A DNA stretch of 40,235 bases from positions 1 to 40,235 of the IMG/VR virus record IMGVR_UViG_3300020450_001188. One strand, written 5' to 3'. The stretch comes from a virus. The translations under genes were made by a program, and so were the position numbers. Positions 16,724 through 24,385 of the stretch are shown piece after piece. Numbering within the stretch: position 1 is the stretch's first letter; each line of letters starts with the position of its first letter. The notes below the pieces were generated by a model, which did no database searches, was not told the origin of the DNA, and saw only the letters and a program-made list of their open reading frames with translations.

Positions 16724-16859
16724 CTTTCTCCAATACGTACTTTATGTTGCAGTAGCCACATATGGCTTCTCCATTTTTAAGTGTGTAATATACCTTAGGA
16801 TGATCGTCATTTTCTCCTGTACAAGAAATATGTTCTTCTTTTACGTAGACAATTTTCAT
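16716..16859 (-). CDS. NDUFS6-like CHCC zinc-finger protein, 47 aa
   Basis: This is a short gene found between the methyltransferase and radical SAM genes. The order Cys13 (SCTGEN), His20 in DDHPKVYYTL, then Cys34 and Cys37 in AICGYCNIKY fits the zf-CHCC family (C-x-G...HP.V...C.YC...Y). This family includes the zinc finger of the mitochondrial complex I subunit NDUFS6 and small proteins found across alphaproteobacteria. The start overlaps the methyltransferase stop by ATGA, and the end overlaps the radical SAM start by 8 bases. The fit to the family signature is close and unlikely by chance. Function in phage unknown; host capture from an alphaproteobacterium is a reasonable inference. Confidence 0.85.
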   Translation of the reverse strand: MKIVYVKEEHISCTGENDDHPKVYYTLKNGEAICGYCNIKYVLEKDE

Positions 16860-17461
16860 CTTTTCCTCCCACAAATTAAAAAACGTTTGTACTTAGGCAA
16901 CTCAAGTTCTTCTTCCAAATCAACTTTTAATTTAGACTTACGTTTAAATTCGCCTAAGTCTTGCATACAATTAATATGCTCGTCATGATCTTTGAAATTA
17001 TTACTTTGTAATACAATATACACGTCATCTGGTATATTTGATAACCACTTGTTATATTGTTCTTGTGTAATATGTTCGCAACTAGTATTAATTACCATGT
17101 AAGTATCTTTATCAGGTGTATGCGTACACATATCTTCAGTTACAGCAGTAAATCTTCCTTCCATCTCATAACGTTTGTTCATGGTTGTTGCTATCTCTTT
17201 ACATTTAGGATCTATATCAACACTTGTAATATGTTTGATTCCTAAATTACTATTAAACAACATTGTTGATAAAACTCCATACCAACCGCCATAAATTACT
17301 ATCTTGGCATTCTTCACGTTGCAATGATGCTCCACATGATCTACTAACCATGACTTGCTACGCAACTGTCCGCCCCAGAAACATTCTAGGACACGATCTC
17401 TGTCTTCACTGTTACGTATTGCGTCCGCCCAGAATTTAATATCGTCTATTTCAATTTTCAT
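16856..17461 (-). CDS. Class I SAM-dependent methyltransferase-like protein
   Basis: This 201-residue Rossmann methyltransferase has motif I as KIVIYGGWYGVLS at residues 53-65, the acidic end of strand 2 as TSVDIDPKC at 79-87, and a post-motif DMCTHTPD loop. VINTSCEHI near 122-130 corresponds to motif IV. Proteins of this size and sequence style are common in T4-like marine phages. The target (DNA, protein or small molecule) cannot be inferred. It is translated from an ATG that overlaps the end of a 48-residue gene and is followed by the zinc-finger gene with an ATGA overlap. Confidence 0.84.
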   Translation of the reverse strand: MKIEIDDIKFWADAIRNSEDRDRVLECFWGGQLRSKSWLVDHVEHHCNVKNAKIVIYGGWYGVLSTMLFNSNLGIKHITSVDIDPKCKEIATTMNKRYEMEGRFTAVTEDMCTHTPDKDTYMVINTSCEHITQEQYNKWLSNIPDDVYIVLQSNNFKDHDEHINCMQDLGEFKRKSKLKVDLEEELELPKYKRFLICGRKR

Positions 17462-17597
17462 TCCATGCCTCCGGACATATACTTTTCATTGCATTTATTA
17501 TTTCTAATGTTGTCCATGTTCCTGCCATTTCTTTTTCTAACTCGATAGACCTGTTATGTTCCTTTACAAATATTTCTAAATATTCTTCTTCGGTCAT
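17451..17597 (-). CDS. Small acidic helical protein, 48 aa
   Basis: This short frame lies between the methyltransferase gene and a 25-residue membrane peptide gene. The sequence begins MTEEEYLEIFVKEHNRSIEL, is predicted by eye to be alpha-helical, and contains one cysteine (SICPEAW). The start overlaps the previous stop (ATGA), and the end lies 11 bases inside the methyltransferase gene, the overlap length seen for the 46-residue gene at 3273-3413. It is probably a real microprotein. Function unknown. Confidence 0.6.
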   Translation of the reverse strand: MTEEEYLEIFVKEHNRSIELEKEMAGTWTTLEIINAMKSICPEAWNEN

Positions 17598-17671
17598 TTT
17601 TTTAACTTTCTAACAATCCAGGCTATCATTGCCATTATCGCTGTTATTAATGCTCCTATTCCTATTTCCAT
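17594..17671 (-). CDS. Tiny membrane peptide, 25 aa
   Basis: This open frame encodes one hydrophobic helix with a basic end (MEIGIGALITAIMAMIAWIV followed by RKLKK). It starts 10 bases inside the end of the 99-residue membrane protein gene and ends in an ATGA overlap with the 48-residue gene. The basic tail predicts a cytoplasmic C-terminus. At this length coding status is uncertain, but the exact overlap register and the membrane-peptide composition support it. Confidence 0.5.
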   Translation of the reverse strand: MEIGIGALITAIMAMIAWIVRKLKK

Positions 17672-17961
17672 TTTTTTCTTAGTTTCTTAACAAGCAATGG
17701 TAGATAAACAAATACTGCAACTACACTCCAAAAGGTTGCTAATACTGTTGCGTACAACTTCCAATTACCAATGTCTATTGCTATACCTATTGTTACACCA
17801 CCTATCCATACATAATCTAATGTTGCATGGAAACGTTTCCAATTACTTCCGTACTTGGCCATTAGTGCTTCTCTTTTACGTGCGAACCACGGGTGTACAT
17901 GACGCATTATTACAAAGCCTTCATTTAACACCATTACCATAAATCCAATCCAAAATAACAT
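17662..17961 (-). CDS. Multi-pass membrane protein, 99 aa
   Basis: This protein has about three hydrophobic segments: an N-terminal one (residues 2-18), a second at about 50-65 (WIGGVTIGIAIDI) and a third at about 70-90 (LYATVLATFWSVVAVFVYLP), ending in the strongly basic tail KKLRKKWK. A charged loop with HVHPWFARKREALMAKYG lies between the first two. The family was not recognised. It follows the radical SAM gene with a 1-base gap. It may be an inner-membrane factor of the phage tailoring or respiration genes, or unrelated. Confidence 0.74.
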   Translation of the reverse strand: MLFWIGFMVMVLNEGFVIMRHVHPWFARKREALMAKYGSNWKRFHATLDYVWIGGVTIGIAIDIGNWKLYATVLATFWSVVAVFVYLPLLVKKLRKKWK

Positions 17962-17962
17962 T

Positions 17963-18955
17963 TTAAGTCCTTTCTATGAATTGTTTGTTCAACTTATCGA
18001 ATGTACCGCATTGACGACTACATTCTTTTAGACCAGTTGTTGTCCAACAACTGCTAATTTTATTAAAAAATCCACTATCAAATATTTCCTTCATCGAATG
18101 CTTAAACAGATTAGGTATTCTGTTTACCTTTATCATATAATCTATTCTGCTTTCACTATGTTGTGGTATCCAGTCTAAATCTAACCAACAACAAGGAGAA
18201 ACATTTCCGTTTGCTCCTACATATATTTGATTGTCTTCTTTTGCTTTACATTTAATCTTAGGCAAAAATTCTTCTGCCGCCTTTTTTGCAGGAGCAATCA
18301 TATCTAAACTTTTTTCTGACGGCAATAAAGTATGTGTAATGTTGTACGTGTCATCTATAACATCTAATTTTCCATCTCTAAATCTTGTTGTGTGCTTCAC
18401 ACTAAATCCTTTAAAGCCAAGCATCTTACTTAAATCTTCGCATTTTTCTACTTGATGTTCGTTATGTTTGAATACAAGCATATCCCAACGTGCATCTCCG
18501 CCTGCCTTTATAAATGCTTTTGCATTTTTTATAATTTTGTTCCAATCCGTGTTTATTCTATACAATGAATGAGTATCTTGTAATCCGTCTATACCAAACA
18601 CGACTTTTACATTTAACTCTGCTAATTCTTGCCACCATTTTTCTGTACGTCCACTTCCGTTTGTGTGCATTTGTAAACTCATGCCAGGATTAGTTTCACG
18701 CATATATCTAAATATTTTATTTGTATCCTTGGCAATCATAGGATCACCTAAGTTACCACACATATACACATGGTTAAGTTGTTTTATAAACTGTTGAGGG
18801 AACCATTTTTTAAACAAGTCTAAAGAAATTTCTTCGAGATATAAACTATCCAACATAGGACCTCCACGCAATCTTCTAGGACACATAGGACATCTAGCCT
18901 GGCATTTAGAAGTGACTTCTAAGTGTATAGATTTTATATCTTTATAATTATACAT
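17963..18955 (-). CDS. Radical SAM/SPASM-type protein
   Basis: This radical SAM enzyme carries C18-QAR-C22-PM-C25 near the N-terminus, then PRRLRGGPM. A C-terminal auxiliary cluster region is seen as SPCCWLDLDW, SSCWTTTGLKECSRQCGTF, like SPASM proteins. I set the start at 18955 (MYNYKDIKSI) because AAGGAAAG lies just upstream. The longer in-frame version from 18985 would overlap the previous gene by 38 bases instead of 8. The protein is about 330 residues. SPASM enzymes commonly modify ribosomal peptides or enzyme subunits, so a peptide substrate is plausible, but no precursor is proven. Confidence 0.9.
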   Translation of the reverse strand: MYNYKDIKSIHLEVTSKCQARCPMCPRRLRGGPMLDSLYLEEISLDLFKKWFPQQFIKQLNHVYMCGNLGDPMIAKDTNKIFRYMRETNPGMSLQMHTNGSGRTEKWWQELAELNVKVVFGIDGLQDTHSLYRINTDWNKIIKNAKAFIKAGGDARWDMLVFKHNEHQVEKCEDLSKMLGFKGFSVKHTTRFRDGKLDVIDDTYNITHTLLPSEKSLDMIAPAKKAAEEFLPKIKCKAKEDNQIYVGANGNVSPCCWLDLDWIPQHSESRIDYMIKVNRIPNLFKHSMKEIFDSGFFNKISSCWTTTGLKECSRQCGTFDKLNKQFIERT

Positions 18956-19913
18956 TTCTTTCCTTTGGTATTTTACTGTCAGCACTGCTAACGCAAGATG
19001 GTGTTATACAAGGCATTGGTTTTTTAAATAATTTAAAGCCACTCTCAAGTGTGCCTAATGGTTCATCATGACAACTATAACTGCGTTTTACTGTGCCATC
19101 TGGTTCTCTAATAATACAACTTTGGTAACCAGACCAACAATTCCATTTTTTAAACTTGTTGAATCCAAAAGCATTTAATCTCTCTGCTTGGTCTATTCCA
19201 TACTCTACTCCGGCATTGTCATATAACGCGACCTGATAGGTGTTTTGTACACTTTCTTTTTGTAGTATTGCTTTTTGTTCTTCCGTATAACCACCCACGA
19301 CAAAACTAGCAGTAGGATCAGACTGAGGCTTTAGTGTAACATGAAGGCCCCTATCACTGAAACGTCTACTTCGTTCATAATATTCCTCCCAATGTTCAGG
19401 CACCATTACCTGATTAATAGTTACAAGCACACCATTGTCTTGTAAGTATAAAAGTTTGTCACCAAACTCTTGTTCTTTTGCAAATTCGGCATGGAAACTT
19501 GCTGTGATACTTCTTCTATCCATTACATGAGTAGCATCTAGCCATCTTGTCCACCAACGTTTAGCAGGACTACAATTACTTGTCATATGGATACTCAAAT
19601 ATTCACTTTCGTAATCTTCATAATATTTTACTAAATCTATAAACTTTTTGTATGCAGTAGGTTCTCCACCACTAAAACTAAAATGAAACTTTTTAAAACC
19701 ATTTAATCTTGCTTGACTTTTTATTTCGTCAATAGCACGAGTATAAACTTCAAACGGTCTATGGTCAGGCGTACTGCTTCTTGCATACGGCCAACAATAA
19801 CTGCAATTATAGTTACAGAAGCGGCCAAGGATCCAGGACACAGAAAACACTTTGTTTTCCAACATGGTTTTTTGTCCTAGTTTAACAATATTGTTAAACG
19901 GTATCTTTTCCAT
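18948..19913 (-). CDS. Radical SAM protein
   Basis: This radical SAM enzyme has C33-NYN-C37-SY-C40 (numbering from the ATG at 19913) and FSFSGGEPTAY at about residues 77-87. C-terminal cysteines in KWNCWSGYQSC, YSCHDEP and MPCITPSC could bind an auxiliary cluster. It is paralogous to the gene at 13870-14781. The start is uncertain: in-frame ATGs lie at 19940, 19922, 19913 and 19865. The choice of 19913 limits overlap with the upstream gene to 20 bases; 19865 would avoid overlap and has a weak AGGA upstream. The end overlaps the next radical SAM gene by 8 bases. Confidence 0.88.
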   Translation of the reverse strand: MEKIPFNNIVKLGQKTMLENKVFSVSWILGRFCNYNCSYCWPYARSSTPDHRPFEVYTRAIDEIKSQARLNGFKKFHFSFSGGEPTAYKKFIDLVKYYEDYESEYLSIHMTSNCSPAKRWWTRWLDATHVMDRRSITASFHAEFAKEQEFGDKLLYLQDNGVLVTINQVMVPEHWEEYYERSRRFSDRGLHVTLKPQSDPTASFVVGGYTEEQKAILQKESVQNTYQVALYDNAGVEYGIDQAERLNAFGFNKFKKWNCWSGYQSCIIREPDGTVKRSYSCHDEPLGTLESGFKLFKKPMPCITPSCVSSADSKIPKERNV

Positions 19914-20568
19914 ACTGCTCATGTAACCATTCCCAATCATTTATTAACCGAAGATCAGACCCCCTAGAAAGGCCAAACTCCATACCAGCGGTAGCACCCG
20001 CCAAAGCATATTTCCCCATTGGTCTATCGTGTCCCACGGTTGTCCAAGTTTTAAGTCTTTCATTTGTTTCTCCTTCTTCTTGTCTATCTATTGTTTTACT
20101 TGCAAGTTTGACACATTCCCTAAAAGCACTTTTCCAAGTATTAAAAGGGTCTGTGTCAAATCTTGTTATGTTGCTGACTACAGGTATTGGCTTGAACTTT
20201 TTACTGATACTTGTAGTCATATCGGGTACAGTGACATCAACTTTTTGTGTGAGAGTCTTAGGTAATAGTTTTACGCCACCGTACCCGTATTCCAAGTTGT
20301 TTATAGGATTTCTACTACGCCAAACATGAACGCAATCTAAGTCCCACTCGGAAACTTTATAATCAAAATTAAAATCATCTAATATTTCTGCATCTCCATC
20401 TACTGCATAAAACATCTTTGTAAATGATTTATTAGCCGCTTGTATATGTGCTTGATGTATTCCTTTTACACCATGCACACGTTTTGCCATTGGGAAACGT
20501 TCCTTTAATGCTTTCCAATTGGCTTCTGCATTAGGCTCTTGATAACTTATAAAAATTATATCAAACAT
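19894..20568 (-). CDS. Glycosyltransferase-A-like protein (paralogue of 27985-28890)
   Basis: This 224-residue protein opens MFDIIFISYQEPNAEANW, followed by KRVHGVKG and a DxD-type motif YAVDGDAEI (D57, D59). The same order (DIIFLSYDEPNAEENW, KRVHGVEG, VDGDTIV) is found in the gene at 27985-28890. The DxD and alternating strands suggest a GT-A-fold nucleotide-sugar transferase, though I cannot name the sugar. The C-terminal half (from about 120) has the W-rich TWKSAFRECVKLA segment, matched as AWRAGFREGVKMS in the paralogue. It sits between an SGNH hydrolase-like gene and a radical SAM gene. Confidence 0.78.
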   Translation of the reverse strand: MFDIIFISYQEPNAEANWKALKERFPMAKRVHGVKGIHQAHIQAANKSFTKMFYAVDGDAEILDDFNFDYKVSEWDLDCVHVWRSRNPINNLEYGYGGVKLLPKTLTQKVDVTVPDMTTSISKKFKPIPVVSNITRFDTDPFNTWKSAFRECVKLASKTIDRQEEGETNERLKTWTTVGHDRPMGKYALAGATAGMEFGLSRGSDLRLINDWEWLHEQYGKDTV

Positions 20569-21353
20569 TTTACTTTGTCTTTTATTTGTTCAAATGCATC
20601 ATAATGAATCTTAGGCCCATCATGTTGCAAATCTCTTGCTAAATCTTTATGCGTGTTTATTACTTTAAATATTTTTTTAGTTCCATAGTCAGTAGTAAAG
20701 TCGCCTTCCCACGTCCAATGAAATACAGGTACTCCTAATGCTGACCATAAATTATCCACACTAAAGAGATCCTTCATTGACTGCACTACTTGTTCACCTG
20801 TTTCTTGTACATATCTATTCATATACCAATCTGTATCACGCATACCCATACTGTTATTTGTTTCTTCTTTGTTAACATTTCTATCTTCTAGTCTTATACC
20901 TTCTTCACAATGAAATCCAAAACTTTTTCTGTTTATTTGTGGCCATTGTATTATAACTAATTTAGGCTTAACAAACCCTGACCTTTTAAAAAGTTGCGTG
21001 TTAAAATTTATAATATCAGGACCTGTGCCTGCCTTTGCAAGATTACGCAAATCTAATTTTAAATATCCTGCTAAATGATTGCACCATATTTCCTCTTCAA
21101 ACAATCCTACGCCTTCTGTGTAACTACAACCAAAGACAAGCATATAAGGATCCATATGTAAATTATTAAATTCTTTTGTTCTATAGCCTAGACTGTTAAA
21201 CTTATATTTAAGTTTGCCTGCACTGTCAAAATAATTCCAGTCTGGTTTATTTGTTTGTGCGTAATTTGTTTGCGTATCTCCTTGATACCAATCTAGTTCT
21301 AAACTTACATTATCAGATACAAGTAAAGGTTTACCTTTTCTAAGAAATAACAT
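20556..21353 (-). CDS. SGNH/GDSL hydrolase-like protein
   Basis: This protein of about 265 residues carries a GDSL-type nucleophile block as LVFGCSYTEGVGL (Ser77 from this start), preceded by the typical SLGYRTKEF segment. A C-terminal DGPKIHYDAF may supply the Asp/His pair. NLAKAGTGPD near residue 100 matches block II. SGNH enzymes remove or transfer acyl groups on glycans and lipids, so an O-acetyl esterase or acyltransferase-like role on a glycan fits the nearby transferases. I set the start two codons inside the longest frame because AGGAGG lies 8 bases upstream of this ATG but only 2 from the alternative at 21359. Confidence 0.8.
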   Translation of the reverse strand: MLFLRKGKPLLVSDNVSLELDWYQGDTQTNYAQTNKPDWNYFDSAGKLKYKFNSLGYRTKEFNNLHMDPYMLVFGCSYTEGVGLFEEEIWCNHLAGYLKLDLRNLAKAGTGPDIINFNTQLFKRSGFVKPKLVIIQWPQINRKSFGFHCEEGIRLEDRNVNKEETNNSMGMRDTDWYMNRYVQETGEQVVQSMKDLFSVDNLWSALGVPVFHWTWEGDFTTDYGTKKIFKVINTHKDLARDLQHDGPKIHYDAFEQIKDKVKCLI

Positions 21354-22245
21354 TTTCATAACCTCCTTGTTCTTTAATTGTGTCTGGAATATAATCTGGA
21401 TCTTTTGAGATTTCCAGTAATCGCTTGTAATTAAATTCTAACTTCCATTCTAACGACTTATACATTTCTGCATATTTTTTAGGAGTAGTAATATTCTTTC
21501 TTATTTCTTTAACAATTTTACTTGCCCTAGTTTTTCTATGCATTTCGTTATCAAAACTATAATCAAACAATTCATCGTATAACTGAAAGCCTAATCTTTT
21601 TAATACATTGTGTATGCCTTTAGCACCATGTATAATAAAAGGTTTTTTATAGTATAAAGGCTTTGCAGTTTTTTCTGTAATAAAAATATTCTCAACACTA
21701 GATTCATTTACAAGATCTATAAAACTATTTCCATACTCCTTTGGAATATTATATAATGAGCCTTTTGCATTTGTAAAATTATCTAAAGTAGATATTTGTT
21801 GGGTCCAATGTTTAAAATTGTAATCAGGTTCTATTACATTCCAACTATATGCTCCCATACCTAACAATCCATCTTTTGCAAGATTATCCATCATTCTACA
21901 TCTATGTTCCCACGGTCGATGATTAAGAGTTATAAAAGGATATTCAAAATTTTCATTTATTACTTCCTGCTGACAATTTTTTACAGTGTGTGACATCCAA
22001 AACGTAGGCCAGTATTCAACTTTGCTATAAGCAGGCCAATTTATTTTACTTTCGGGCCAACCGCCGGACACGAAAGTACATTTATTACTGCTTCTTTTTA
22101 ATGCACGACTAATACGTTTTATATCTTTTTTTTGATCAAAACCCATAAGTTCCATTTCTTCTGCGCCTAGAACTCTGATATGGCAACCACGTAACTGCTC
22201 AACCATGTCCATAAAATGGCTAGGACTCCAGTCGTCAGACCACAT
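21340..22245 (-). CDS. GT10-like glycosyltransferase-family protein
   Basis: This 301-residue protein has a C-terminal signature NIFITEKTAKPLYYKKPFII followed by an LKRLGFQ..D segment. It recalls the donor-binding domain of GT10 fucosyltransferases (..ITEK...AL..P...G) and is repeated in the gene at 25466-26644 as ANLSEKVFTAMWFQRPFLIV. A FITLNHRPWEHRCRMM segment in the middle matches VCTNWRYTKHRHIIM in that paralogue. The longest frame would begin at 22398, but that would run into the divergent gene at 22308, so I start at MWSDDWSPSH. It is the first gene of the leftward unit, with a late-promoter-like box 33 bases upstream. Confidence 0.76.
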   Translation of the reverse strand: MWSDDWSPSHFMDMVEQLRGCHIRVLGAEEMELMGFDQKKDIKRISRALKRSSNKCTFVSGGWPESKINWPAYSKVEYWPTFWMSHTVKNCQQEVINENFEYPFITLNHRPWEHRCRMMDNLAKDGLLGMGAYSWNVIEPDYNFKHWTQQISTLDNFTNAKGSLYNIPKEYGNSFIDLVNESSVENIFITEKTAKPLYYKKPFIIHGAKGIHNVLKRLGFQLYDELFDYSFDNEMHRKTRASKIVKEIRKNITTPKKYAEMYKSLEWKLEFNYKRLLEISKDPDYIPDTIKEQGGYENVIS

Positions 22246-22277
22246 TTTGATATTATATAAACTCTCACTCACACATA

Positions 22278-22286
22278 TATTTATTA
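22278..22286 (-). promoter_or_regulatory. Putative T4-like late promoter box TAATAAATA
   Basis: Read on the minus strand, this site is TAATAAATA, identical to the boxes at 7102-7110 and 39048-39056. It lies 33 bases ahead of the first gene of the leftward cluster C. T4-like late promoters are essentially this single octamer, so position in the only divergent spacer of the area is the main support. Confidence 0.45.
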
Positions 22287-22294
22287 TCCGCGTA

Positions 22295-22302
22295 TATAAA
22301 TA
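22295..22302 (+). promoter_or_regulatory. Putative T4-like late promoter box TATAAATA
   Basis: This is an exact match to the T4 late promoter octamer, reading into the rightward unit that starts at 22308. It is only 5 bases from the annotated ATG, so transcription from it would give an almost leaderless message. Either the true start is further downstream or the box serves another role. Confidence 0.45.
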
Positions 22303-22307
22303 TTTGT

Positions 22308-22916
22308 ATGTTCGAAGTGGTAAAAGAATTTGAAAAACGTATTGCAGACTATTATAATGCTCCTTTTGCCGTTGCAACAGATAGTTGCACCCATGCATTA
22401 GAATTATCCTTAAGATTTGATAAAAAACACTTTAACATATCACAGCCTAAGGTGACTGTACCTACTAGAACATATATAAGTGTACCATTTACACTGATGA
22501 AACTAGACATACCTTGGTCGTTTGTTAATGTTAAATGGAAAGAATATTATTTTTTGGGCGGTACTAGAATAGTAGATGCGGCCGTTTTATTTGAACCTAA
22601 AACTTACATCAATGGACAATTAATGTGTTTAAGTTTTCAACACAAAAAAATGTTAGGATTAGGAAGAGGCGGTGCTATTTTATGTCCTAACATAGAAGAA
22701 TATAATCTTTTAAAACAAATGGCGTATGATGGAAGAGATGATAGTAAACCGTGGGCAGAACAAAATATAAAAACAATAGGATACCATTATTATATGACTC
22801 CTGAAACTGCTCAATTAGGCATAGATAAATTAAAAACTGCAAAACCAAATAGAGTATGGACTAGTGAAGACTATCCTTACTTGCCAGAAATGAAAGTGTT
22901 CTTAGATGTCTTATAA
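22308..22916 (+). CDS. Truncated DegT/DnrJ/EryC1/StrS-type aminotransferase
   Basis: This 202-residue protein matches the PLP-binding half of sugar aminotransferases of the DegT family. DSCTHALELSL (residues 25-35) is the cofactor phosphate loop, and LSFQHKKMLGLGRGGAI includes the Schiff-base lysine in SF-x3-K (Lys114). Full-length members have about 370 residues; the C-terminal small domain is largely missing here, although YHYYMTPETAQLGIDKL keeps the conserved segment before it. It could be a minimal PLP enzyme or an inactive binding protein. It is the first gene of an operon with the amidinotransferase and overlaps it by 11 bases. It may make an amino sugar or another amine for amidination (inference). 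Confidence 0.83.
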   Translation: MFEVVKEFEKRIADYYNAPFAVATDSCTHALELSLRFDKKHFNISQPKVTVPTRTYISVPFTLMKLDIPWSFVNVKWKEYYFLGGTRIVDAAVLFEPKTYINGQLMCLSFQHKKMLGLGRGGAILCPNIEEYNLLKQMAYDGRDDSKPWAEQNIKTIGYHYYMTPETAQLGIDKLKTAKPNRVWTSEDYPYLPEMKVFLDVL

Positions 22917-23874
22917 TGAATGGGATCCATTAAAAAAAGTAATTGTTGGTGTAGCCGACAATGCCAAGATTCCTGATATAGATATCAGTTTGCGTTGCGT
23001 AAATTATGCAGACAAAAAAGACGAAACAGAAATAATAAAAGGTCCTTATCCGCAAAAGGTAATTGATGAGACAAACGAAGATTTAGATACACTTTGTAAA
23101 TTTTTACAAAATGAAAGTGTAGAAGTTTTACGTCCTGAACGCAATGATTGTAAGTACTACAATTATTGTCCAAGAGATAGTGTGTTTGTTTATGGAGATT
23201 TACACATGGCTACTCCTATGCCAATCCGAGCAAGACGAGGAGAATGGAGAGCATTTGAACATCACTTAACAAACCCTGTAAATATTCGTTGCTATCACGA
23301 AAGTGCATTGTATAATGCAGATTGTATAGGAAACAAAGACGTACTTGCACTTACAGAATTTGAGCCAGCATTTGATGCCGCTAATATTTTAAGAGCAAAC
23401 GAAGATGTGCTTTACCTAGTAAGCAATAGTGCAAATATATTAGGAAGTGCATTATTGCAAGGAGCATTAGGGGACAAAGCAAAAGTACACAAATTACAAG
23501 ACGTGTATAGTTTTATGCACTTGGATAGTACTGTTGCATTTTTAAAAGAAGGTTTGTTACTTGCTAATCCTAGCAGAATCAAAAATAAAGATGACTTACC
23601 CGGACCATTTAAGAAATGGGATATTATATGGTGTCCTGAGCCTGTTGATATTGGCCACTACCCTAGATACTGTAATTCCAGCACTTGGATTAATATGAAT
23701 CTATTAAGTGTAAATACAAAGTTAGTTGCACTTGAAGAACATCAAGAACCAACTAGAATAGAATTAGAAAAACATGGTATAGAGTGTGCCATGTTACCAA
23801 TGCGTCATAGTAGAACACTAGGTGGAACATTTCATTGTGTAACACTTGACTTAGAAAGGAAGGCTAATGTATAA
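22906..23874 (+). CDS. Glycine amidinotransferase-family enzyme
   Basis: This 322-residue protein belongs to the L-arginine:glycine/inosamine amidinotransferase family. It starts YNEWDPLKKVIVG, the usual family opening. The catalytic set is visible as D157 in FEPAFDAAN, H205 with D207 in FMHLDS, and the nucleophile C311 in GGTFHCVT. It would transfer an amidino group from arginine to an amine, with ornithine as by-product; the amine acceptor is unknown. Human AGAT is about 420 residues and the bacterial enzymes about 350, so this is compact but complete. It overlaps the DegT-type gene upstream and a 2OG oxygenase gene downstream, an arrangement recalling guanidino-compound biosynthesis (for example streptomycin-type or toxin pathways). 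Confidence 0.9.
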   Translation: MSYNEWDPLKKVIVGVADNAKIPDIDISLRCVNYADKKDETEIIKGPYPQKVIDETNEDLDTLCKFLQNESVEVLRPERNDCKYYNYCPRDSVFVYGDLHMATPMPIRARRGEWRAFEHHLTNPVNIRCYHESALYNADCIGNKDVLALTEFEPAFDAANILRANEDVLYLVSNSANILGSALLQGALGDKAKVHKLQDVYSFMHLDSTVAFLKEGLLLANPSRIKNKDDLPGPFKKWDIIWCPEPVDIGHYPRYCNSSTWINMNLLSVNTKLVALEEHQEPTRIELEKHGIECAMLPMRHSRTLGGTFHCVTLDLERKANV

Positions 23875-24385
23875 CCAAAAAGTTAAATTTAAGTATGATT
23901 GTACAAAGTTTGTAAACTGTGAATACCCAGATGAGTCTTCTTGCATCAAACATCAAGTACATGAACTTACAGACATACACGAAAAGTATGGCGGATTTCC
24001 AGAATCATATACAAAAGGTAACACAAAAATACATCAAAGATGGTGGACAGAAGATGAACTAGACTTTGCTGAAATAGGCAATGTTCTAGGTATGGACGCA
24101 GTAACAATTAGTAGTATTAAACAACCGCCTGGACAAGTAGTGCCATGGCATAGAGATACATTCTTTTTATTAAAGAAAAAATTTCCTAAAAGACCCCAAC
24201 CTGTAAGAGCATTAATCATGTTAGAAGATTGGAAAGTAGGACATTTTGTACAACACGATGACGCTGTATTCACACACTGGTTAGCCGGTGACGGATACAT
24301 TTGGGACGAGGACATTTTACATCTTGGTGCTAATGCAGGTATGGAAGACAAATATACATTGCAGGTATCAGGTTTTATAAAATGA
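23867..24385 (+). CDS. 2OG-Fe(II) oxygenase-like protein
   Basis: This compact 172-residue cupin-fold protein has PPGQVVPWHRDTFF (H95, D97) and DEDILHLGAN (H152), giving an iron triad. The distal basic position is Lys162 (MEDKYTLQVSG) in place of the arginine of its neighbour. It is clearly paralogous to the next gene, sharing PGQ..P.H.D, the insert AGH/VGH and the terminal DKYTLQVSG/DRYILQVTG. It overlaps both neighbours by 4-8 bases. As it follows the amidinotransferase it may hydroxylate the guanidino product (inference). Confidence 0.84.
   Translation: MYNQKVKFKYDCTKFVNCEYPDESSCIKHQVHELTDIHEKYGGFPESYTKGNTKIHQRWWTEDELDFAEIGNVLGMDAVTISSIKQPPGQVVPWHRDTFFLLKKKFPKRPQPVRALIMLEDWKVGHFVQHDDAVFTHWLAGDGYIWDEDILHLGANAGMEDKYTLQVSGFIK

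Noticed and set aside
21340-22398. Longer form of the GT10-like gene starting at 22398
   Set aside because: The extra 51 residues would overlap the divergent aminotransferase gene and its promoter boxes and look like non-coding translation.
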